Shown piece after piece: positions 56,501-64,000 of a stretch of DNA of 64,000 nucleotides. The number at the start of each line of letters is the position of its first letter. Position 1 is the first letter of the stretch. Source of the DNA: Cavia porcellus (lineage: Eukaryota; Chordata; Mammalia; Rodentia; Caviidae). A program made the translations under genes and the position numbers. The notes under the pieces are model-generated. The model saw only the letters and a program-made list of their open reading frames with translations, had not been told where the DNA came from and searched no databases. The stretch lies in NCBI RefSeq assembly GCF_034190915.1, contig NW_026947631.1:496001-560000 (forward strand), read 5' to 3'.

Positions 56501-57840
56501 AATGCGCACCACCCCGTGATGTTTTTCTCACTCCTACTATGAATGTAATGTAACACACACCCATACAATGCGCACCACCCCGTGATGATTTTCTCACTCC
56601 GACTAGTGAATCTAATGTAACAAACACCCATACAATGCGCACCACCCCGTGATGTTTTTCTCACTCCTACTAGTGAATGTAATGTAACACACACCCATAC
56701 AATGCGCACGACCCCGTGATGTTTTTCTCACTCCTACTAGTGAATGTAATGTAACACACACCCATACAATGCGCACCACCCCGTGATGTTTTCCTCACTC
56801 GTACTAGTGAATGTAATGTAACACACACCCATAAAATGCGCACCACCGCGTGATGTTTTTCTCACTCCTAGTAGTGAATCTAATGTAACACACACCCATA
56901 CAATGCGCACCAGCCCCTGATGTTTTTCTCACTGCTCCTAGTGAATGTAATATAACACACCCATACAATGCGCACCACCCCGTGATGTTTTTCTCACTCC
57001 TACTAGTGAATCTAATGTAACACACACCCATACAACACGCACCACCCCGTGATGATTTTCTCACTCCTACTAGTGAATGGAATGTAACACACACCCATAC
57101 AACGCGCACCACCCCGTGATGATTTTCTCACTCCTTCTAGTGAATGAAATGTAACACACACCCATACAACGCGCACCACCCCGTGATGTTTTTCTTACTC
57201 CTACTAGTGAATGTAATTTTACACACACCCATACAACGCGCACCGCCCCGTGATGTTTTTCTCACTCCTAATAGTGAATGTAATGTAACACACACCCATA
57301 CAACGCGCACCGCCCCGTGATGTTTTTCTCACTCCTACTAGTGAATGTAATGTAACACACACCCATACAACGCGCACCGCCCCGTGATGTTTTTCTCACT
57401 CCTACTACTGAATGTAATGTAACACACACCCATACAATGCGCACCACCCCGTGATGTTTTACTCACTCCTACTATTGAATGTATTGTAACACACACCCAT
57501 ACAATGCGCACCACCCCGTGATGTTTTTCTCATCCTACTAGTGAATGTAATGTAACACACACCCATACAATGCGCACCACCCCGTGTTTTTCTCACTCCT
57601 TCTAGTGAATGTAATGTAACACACACCCATACAATGCGCACCACCCCGTGATGTTTTTCTCACTCCTACTAGTGAATGTAATGTAACACACACCCATACA
57701 ATGCGCACCACCCCGTGATGTTTTTCTCACTCCTACTAGTGAATGTAATGTAACACACACCCATACAATGCGCACCACCCCGTGATGTTTTTCTCACTCC
57801 TACTAGTGAATGTAATGTAACACACACCCATACAATGCGC
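47556..57840. repeat. About 11-kb macro-repeat, copy 2
   Basis: Most complete copy. Order: TTTTCCTCACTCGTAC (47693), five ACCGCCCC units (48078-48350), landmark trio (49228), GTGTATG with CCCTAAACCCC (49649-49690), TACTATGAATG (50116), a second TTTTCCTCACTCGTAC (50369), five ACCGCCCC units (50947-51230), then set B (51400-56300), a 17-mer HOR fragment (56401) and a second landmark trio (57455). Private changes are a one-base deletion in CACACACCATAC near 52475 and a three-base deletion giving CCCGTGTTTTTC near 57584. Confidence 0.87.
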
Positions 57841-60800
57841 ACCACCCCGTGATGTTTTTCTCACTCCTACTAGTGTATGTAATGTAACACACACCCATAC
57901 AATGCCCACCACCCCGTGATGTTTTTCTCACTCCTACTAGTGAATGTAATGTAACACACACCCATACAATGCGCACCACCCCGTGATATTTTTCTCACTC
58001 CTACTAGTGAATGTAATGTAACACACACCCATACAATGCGCACAACCCCGTGATGATTTTCTCAATCCTACTAGTGAATCTAATGTAACAAACACACATA
58101 CAACGCGCACCACCCCGTGATGTTTTTCTCACTCCTACTAGTGAATGTAATGTAACACACACCCATACAATGCGCACCACCCCGTGATGTTTTTCTCACT
58201 CCTACTAGTGAATGTAATGTAACACACACCCATACAATGCGCACCACACCGTGATGTTTTTCTCACTCCTACTAGTGAATCTAATGTAACACACACCCAT
58301 ACAATGCGCACCACCCCTTGATGTTTTTCTCACTCCTACTATGAATGTAATGTAACACACACCCATACAATGCGCACCACCCCGTGATGATTTTCTCACT
58401 CCTACTAGTGAATCTAATGTAACAAACACCCATACAATGCGCACCACCCGTGATGTTTTTCTCACTCCTACTAGTGAATGTAATGTAACACACACCCATA
58501 CAATGCGCACCACCCCGTGATGTTTTTCTCACTCCTACTAGTGAATGTAATGTAACACACACCCATACAATGCGCACCACCCCTTGATGTTTTCCTCACT
58601 CGTACTAGTGAATGTAAGGTAACACACACCCATAAAATGCGCACCACCGCGTGATGTTTTTCTCACTCCTAGTAGTGAATCTAATGTAACACACACCCAT
58701 ACAATGCGCACCACCCCGTGATGTTTTTCTCACTGCTACTAATGAATGTAATGTAACACACCCATACAATGCGCACCACCCCGTGATATTTTTGTCACTC
58801 CTACTAGTGAATGTAATGTAACACACACCCATACAATGCGCACCACCCCGTGATGTTTTTCTCACTCCTACTAGTGAGTGTAATGTAACACACACCCATA
58901 GAACGCGCACCACCCCGTGATGTTTTTCTCACTCCTACTAGTGAATCTAATGTAACACACACCCATACAACGCGCACCACCCCGTGATGTTTTTCTCACT
59001 CCTACTAGTGAATGTAATGTAACACACACCCATACAATGCGCACCACCCCGTGATGATTTTCTCACTCCTACTAGTGAATGTAATGTAACACACACCCAT
59101 AAAACCCGCACAACCCCGTGATGTTTTTCTCACTCGTACTAGTGAATGTAATGTAACACACACCCATACAACGCGCACCGCCCCGTGATGCTTTTCTCAC
59201 TCCTACTAGTGAATGTAATGTAACACACACCCATACAACGCGCACCGCCCCGTGATGTTTTTCTCACTCCTACTAGTGAATGTAATGTAACACACACCCA
59301 TACAATGCGCACCGCCCCGTGATGTTTTTCTCACTCCTACTAGTGAATGTAATGTAACACACACCCATACAATGCGCACCACCCCGTGATGTTTTTCTCA
59401 CTCCTACTAGTGAATGTAATGTAACACACACCCATACAATGCGCACCACCCCGTGATGTTTTTCTCACTCCTACTAGTGAATGTAATGTAACACACACCC
59501 ATACAATGCGCACCACCCCGTGATGATTTTCTCACTCCTACTAGTGAATGTAATGTAACACACACCCATATAATGCGCACCACCCCGTGATGTTTTTCTC
59601 ACTCCTACTAATGAATGTAATGTAACACACACCCATACAATGCGCACCACCCCGTGATGTTTTTCTCACTCCTACTGGTGTATCTAATGTAACACAAACC
59701 CATACAATGCGCACCACCCCGTGATGTTTTTCTCACTCCTACTAGTGAATGTAATGTAACACACACCCATACAATGCGCACCACCCCGTGATGTTTTTCT
59801 CACTCCTACTAGTGAATCTAATGTAACACAAACCCATACAGTGTGCACCACCCCGTGATGTTTTTCTCACTCCTACTAGTGAATCTAATGTAACACACAC
59901 CCATACAATGCGCACCACCCCGTGATGTTTTTCTCACTCCTACTAGTGAATGTAATGTAACACACACCCATACAATGCGCACCACCCCGTGATGTTTTTC
60001 TCACTCCTACTAGTGGATGTAATGTAACACACACCCATACAATGCGCACCACCCCGTGATGTTTTTCTCACTCCTACTAGTGAATGTAATGTAACACACA
60101 CCCATACAATGCGCACCACCCCGTGATGTTTTCTCACTCCTACTAGTGAATGTAATGTAACACACACCCATACAATGCGCACCACCCCGTGATGTTTTTC
60201 TCACTCCTACTAGTGAATGTAATGTAACACACACCCATACAATGCGCACCACCCCGTGATGTTTTTCTCACTCCTACTAGTGAATGTAATGCAACACACA
60301 CCCATGCAATGTGCACCACCCCGTGATGTTTTTCTCACTCCTACTAGTGAATGTAATGTAACACACACCCATACAATGCGCACCACCCCGTGATGTTTTT
60401 CTCACTCCTACTAGTGAATGTAATGTAACACACCCATACAATGCGCACCACCCCCTGATGTTTTTCTCACTCCTAATTGTGAATGTAATGTAACACACAC
60501 CCATACAATGCGCACCACCCCGTGATGTTTTTCTCACTCCTACTAGTGAATGTAATGTAACGCACACCCATACAATGCGCACCACCCCGTGATGTTTCTC
60601 TCACTCCTACTAGTGAATGTAATGTAACAAACACCCATACAATGCGCACCACCCCGTGATGTTTTTCTCACTCCTACTAGTGAATCTAATGTAACACACA
60701 CCCATACAATGCGCACCACCCCGTGATGTTTTTCTCACTCCTACCAGTGAATGTAATGTAACACACACCCATACAATGCGCACCACCCCGTGATGTTTCT

Positions 60801-62200
60801 CTCACTCCTACCAGTGAATGTAATGTAACGCACACCCATAAAATGCGCACCACCCCGTGATGTTTTTCTCACTCCTACCAGTGAATGTAATGTAACACAC
60901 ACCCATACAATGCGCACCACCACGTGATGTTTTTCTCACTCCTACTAGTGAATGGAATGTAACACACACCCATACAATGCGCACCACCCCGTGATGTTTT
61001 TCTCACTCCTACTAGTGAATGGAATGTAACACACACCCATACAATGCGCACGACCCCGTGATGTTTTTCTCACTCCTACTAGTGAATGTAATGTAACACG
61101 CACCCATACAATGCGCACCACCCCGTGATGTTTTTCTCACTCCTACTAGTGAATGTAATGTAACACACACCCATACAATGCGCACCACCACGTGATGTTT
61201 TTCTCACTCCTACTAGTGAATGGAATGTAACACACACCCATACAATGCGCACCACCCGGTGATGTTTTTCTCACTCCTACTAGTGAATGTAATGTAACAC
61301 ACACCCATACAATGCGCACCACCCCGTGATGTTTTTCTCAGTCCTACCAGTGAATGTAATGTAACACACACCCATACAATGCGCACCACCCCGTGATGTT
61401 TCTCTCACTCCTACCAGTGAATGTAATGTAACGCACACCCATAAAATGCGCACCACCCCGTGATGTTTCTCTCACTCCTACCAGTGAATCTAATGTAACA
61501 CACACCCATACAATGCGCACCACCCCGTGATGTTTTTCTCACTCCTAGTAGTGAATCTAATGTACCACACACCCATACAATGCGCACCACCCCGTGATGA
61601 TTTTCTCACTCCTAGTAGTAAATCTAATGTAAAAAACACCCATACAATGCGCACCACCCCGTGATGTTTTTCTCACTCCTACTAGTGAATGTAATGTAAC
61701 ACACACCCATACAATGCGCACCACCCCGTGATGTTTTTCTCACTCCTACTAGTGAATGTAATGTAACACACACCCATACAATGCGCACCACCCCGTGATA
61801 ATTTTCTCACTCCTACTAGTGAATCTAATGTAACAAACACCCATACAATGCGCACCACCCCGTGATGTTTTTCGCACTCCTACTAGTGAATGTAATGTAA
61901 CACACACCCATACAATGCGCACCACCCCGTGATGTTTTTCTCACTCCTACTAGTGAATCTAATGTAACACTCACCCATACAATGCGCACCACCCCGTGAT
62001 GTTTTTCTCACTCGTACTATGAATGTAATGTAACACACACCCATACGATGCGCACCACCCCGTGATGTTTTTCTCACTCCTACTAGTGAATGTAATGTAA
62101 CACACACCCATACAATGCGCACCACCCCGTGATGTTTTTCTCACTCCTACTAGTGAATGTAATGTAACGCACACCCATACAATGCCCACCACCCCGTGAT
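57841..62200. repeat. Deleted third copy of the 11-kb macro-repeat
   Basis: Follows copy 2 at an offset of 8,224 then 8,223 bp (57873 against 49649; 58605 against 50382; 60277 against 52054). The one-base shift is a deletion giving CACCACCCGTGATG near 58447. Near 60740 it jumps from the monomer before CTCTTACTAG to the TCCTACCAGTG section that in copy 2 begins near 54659, skipping about 2.1 kb (close to 32 monomers). It then runs through CACGTG units, TCAGTCCTACCAGTG (61338) and AGTAGTAAATC (61614) to a final TACTATGAATG near 62018. Confidence 0.8.
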
Positions 62201-63078
62201 GTTTTTCTCACTCCTACTAGTGAATGTAATGTAACACACACCCATACAATGCGCACCACCCCGTGATGTTTTTCTCACTCCTACTAGTGAATGTAATGTA
62301 ACACACACCCATACAATGCGCACCACCCCGTGATGTTTTTCTCACTCCTACTAGTGAATGGAATGTAACACACACCCATACAATGCGCACCACCCCGTGA
62401 TGTTTTTCTCACTCGTACTAGTGAATGTAATGTAACACACACCCATACAATGCGCACCACCCCGTGATATTTTTCTCACTCCTACTAGTGAATGTAATGT
62501 AACACACACGCATGCAATGCGCACGACCCCGTGATGTTTTTCTCACTCCTACTTGTGAATGTAATGTAACACACACCCATACAATGCGCACCACCCCGTG
62601 ATGTTTTTCTCACTCCTACTGGTGAATGTAATGTAACACACACCCATAAAATGCGCACCACCCCGTGATGTTTTTCTCACTCCTACTAGTGAATGTAATG
62701 TAACACACACCCATACAATGCGCACCACCCCGTGATGTTTTTCTCACTCCTACTAGTGAATGTAATGTAACACACACCCATACAATGCGCACCACCCCGT
62801 GATGTTTTTCTCACTCCTACTAGTGAATGTAATGTAACACACACCCATACAATGCGCACCACCCCGTGATGTTTTTCTCACTCCTACTAGTGAATGTAAT
62901 GTAACACACACCCATACAATGCGCACCACCCCGTGATGTTTTTCTCACTCCTACTAGTGAATGTAATGTAACACACACCCATACAATGCGCACCACACCG
63001 TGATGTTTTTCTCACTCCTACTAGTGAATCTAATGTAACACACACCCATACAATGCGCAACACCCCGCGATGTTTTTC
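62201..63078. repeat. Near-consensus monomers at the right side
   Basis: About 13 monomers with few higher-order marks. Private variants are CACACGCATGCAATG with CGCACGACC near 62507, CTACTTGTG (62551) and CTACTGGTG (62618). Units at 62684, 62751, 62818 and 62885 are identical to one another and to the consensus (268 bp). The last unit has GCAACACCCCGCGATG near 63058 and breaks off after TTTTTC at 63078. Confidence 0.85.
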
Positions 63079-63199
63079 AGAAACCTATCCTACATTGCCA
63101 CTGCATGTTCCCTGACCTCCCCATGCTGACCACCCCGCGGTGCTTTTCTCCATCTTACATTGCCACTCACTGCCTATCCTAATTCAGACCCTCCGATTC
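63079..63199. other. Degenerate pair of satellite-like units
   Basis: This is the only stretch that is not ordinary satellite. TACATTGCCACT occurs at 63091-63102 and again at 63156-63167, 65 bp apart, and CCTATCCTA at 63084-63092 and 63173-63181. Between them CCACCCCGCGGTGCTTTTCTC (63130-63150) matches the conserved CCACCCCGTGATGTTTTTCTC part of the monomer. The distance from the last normal TTTTTC to this core is 70 bp, and from this core to the next normal one 73 bp, close to 67. I read it as two highly diverged monomers. A short unrelated insertion that gained similarity by chance is less likely. Confidence 0.7.
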
Positions 63200-64000
63200 A
63201 CACCACCCTGTGATGTTTTTCTCACTCCTAGTAGTGAATGTAATGTAACACACACCCATACAATGTGCACCACCCCGTAATGTTTTTCTCACTCCTACTA
63301 GTGAATGTAATGTAACACACACCCATACAATGCGCACCACCCCGTGATGTTTTTCTCACTCCTACTAGCGAATCTAATGTAACACACACCCATACAATGC
63401 GCACCACCCCGTGATGTTTTTCTCACTCCTACTAGTGAATGTAATGTAACACACACCCATACAATGCGCACCACCCCGTGATGTTTTTCTCACTCCTACT
63501 AGTGAATGTAATGTAACACACACCCATACAATGCGCACCACCCCGTGATGTTTTTCTCACTCCTACTAGTGAATGTAATGTAACACACACCCATACAATG
63601 CGCACCACCCCGTGATGATATTCTCACTCCTACTAGTTAATCTAATGTAACACACACCCAAACAATGCGCACCACCCCGTGATGTTTTTCTCACTCCTAC
63701 TAGTGAATGTATTGTAACCCACACCCATACAATGCGCACCACCCCGTGATGTTTTTCTCACTCCTACTAGTGAATGTATTGTAACCCACACCCATACAAT
63801 GCGCACCACCCCGTGATGTTTTTCTCATCCTACTAGTGAATGTAATGTAACACACACCCATACAATGCGCACCACCCCGTGATGTTTTTCTCACTCCTTC
63901 TAGTGAATGTAATGTAACACACCCATACAAGGCGCACCACCCCGTGATGTTTTTCTCACTCCTACTAGTGAATCTAATGTAACACGCACCCAAACAATGC
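63200..64000. repeat. Satellite array continues to window end
   Basis: Twelve further monomers in the same orientation. The first has CACCCTGTGATG and CCTAGTAGTG. A unit near 63618 has GATGATATTC. Units near 63710 and 63777 share GTATTGTAACCC, and they are followed by TTTCTCATCCTACTAG and CACTCCTTCTAGTG, so the landmark trio is partly present. A two-base-shorter TAACACACCC unit with CAAGGCGC follows near 63918. The array is cut by the window edge. Confidence 0.95.

Larger units (their letters stand above)
1..63078. repeat. 67-bp tandem satellite array (main block)
   Basis: Head-to-tail copies of a 67-bp unit fill this interval without interruption. Each unit begins TACTAGTGAATG, continues with TAACACACACCCATACAATG, then GCGCACCACCCCGTGATG, and ends in a T-rich TTTTTCTCACTCC. 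Monomer starts fall at 1, 68, 135, 202 and so on, shifted only by rare indels of one to three bases. All units have the same orientation. Most differ from consensus at zero to a few positions, and the differences recur in fixed order, so they define higher-order repeats. No unrelated sequence is inserted. I do not recognise the family name. Confidence 0.99.

Noticed and set aside
47556..57840. Assembly artefact duplicating one true 11-kb block
   Set aside because: Copies differ by private substitutions, small deletions near 52475 and 57584, and whole-monomer indels of five and two units, so they are not a simple repeated contig. Read coverage would still be the decisive test.
1..63078. CRISPR array
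   Set aside because: The full 67-bp unit repeats with no unique spacers between short repeats; unit-to-unit differences are point variants.
63079..63199. Transposon insertion
   Set aside because: There are no terminal inverted repeats, no target-site duplication and no coding potential in about 120 bp. Near-67-bp spacing and the retained CCACCCCG core fit degenerate monomers better.

Overview
The whole window is one head-to-tail satellite DNA array with a 67-bp monomer (about 955 monomers, 30 of 67 bases G or C in the consensus). Every recognisable monomer is in the same orientation. I find no protein gene, tRNA, rRNA, transposon or CRISPR array. The only break is a stretch of about 120 bp at 63079-63199, which looks like two strongly degenerate monomer slots. 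A uniform array of this size with several levels of higher-order repeats points to eukaryotic heterochromatin (centromeric, pericentromeric or subtelomeric). I do not recognise the monomer and cannot name the species.

Above the monomer, recurring variant bases act as landmarks and reveal a hierarchy. (1) A 17-monomer, 1,136-bp higher-order repeat (17 x 67 minus 3) occurs in tandem at 68-2339, 7359-9630 and in part elsewhere. (2) A macro-repeat of about 7.3 kb covers 1-6490 and 7292-13915. (3) A local 1.6-kb duplication lies at 13367-16475. (4) A macro-repeat of about 6.6 kb covers about 15390-21190 and 22015-27815, with a partial third copy at 28437-30260. (5) A macro-repeat of 10.6-11.1 kb covers about 36920-46740 and 47556-57840, with a shorter relative before it (31181-36919) and a deleted relative after it (57841-62200). 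The copies differ by private substitutions and by gains or losses of whole monomers (2, 4, 5 and about 32), as expected from unequal exchange in register with the monomer.

Two broad variant sets alternate. Set A carries the one-base-shorter TACTATGAATG monomer, the GTTTTCCTCACTCGTAC monomer and the 17-mer repeat; it fills 1-13.9 kb and returns near 31-34, 37-39, 45-46, 47-50 and 56-58 kb. Set B carries GATGATGTATCACTGC, CACACAAGCACACAATG, TCCTACCAGTG and the CACGTG variant; it fills about 14-31 kb and returns at 35-37, 40-45, 51-56 and 59-62 kb. Right of 62.2 kb the monomers are closer to consensus and include four identical copies in a row, then the degenerate pair, then array again to the window end.

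There are no genes to work together here. The possible functional content is structural: two CpGs, overlapping short dyads and SpeI/FspI sites in each consensus monomer, CpG-rich monomer runs, and a variant that creates a CACGTG E-box. Offsets were read by eye from landmark positions; boundaries marked with 'about' are good to roughly one monomer.
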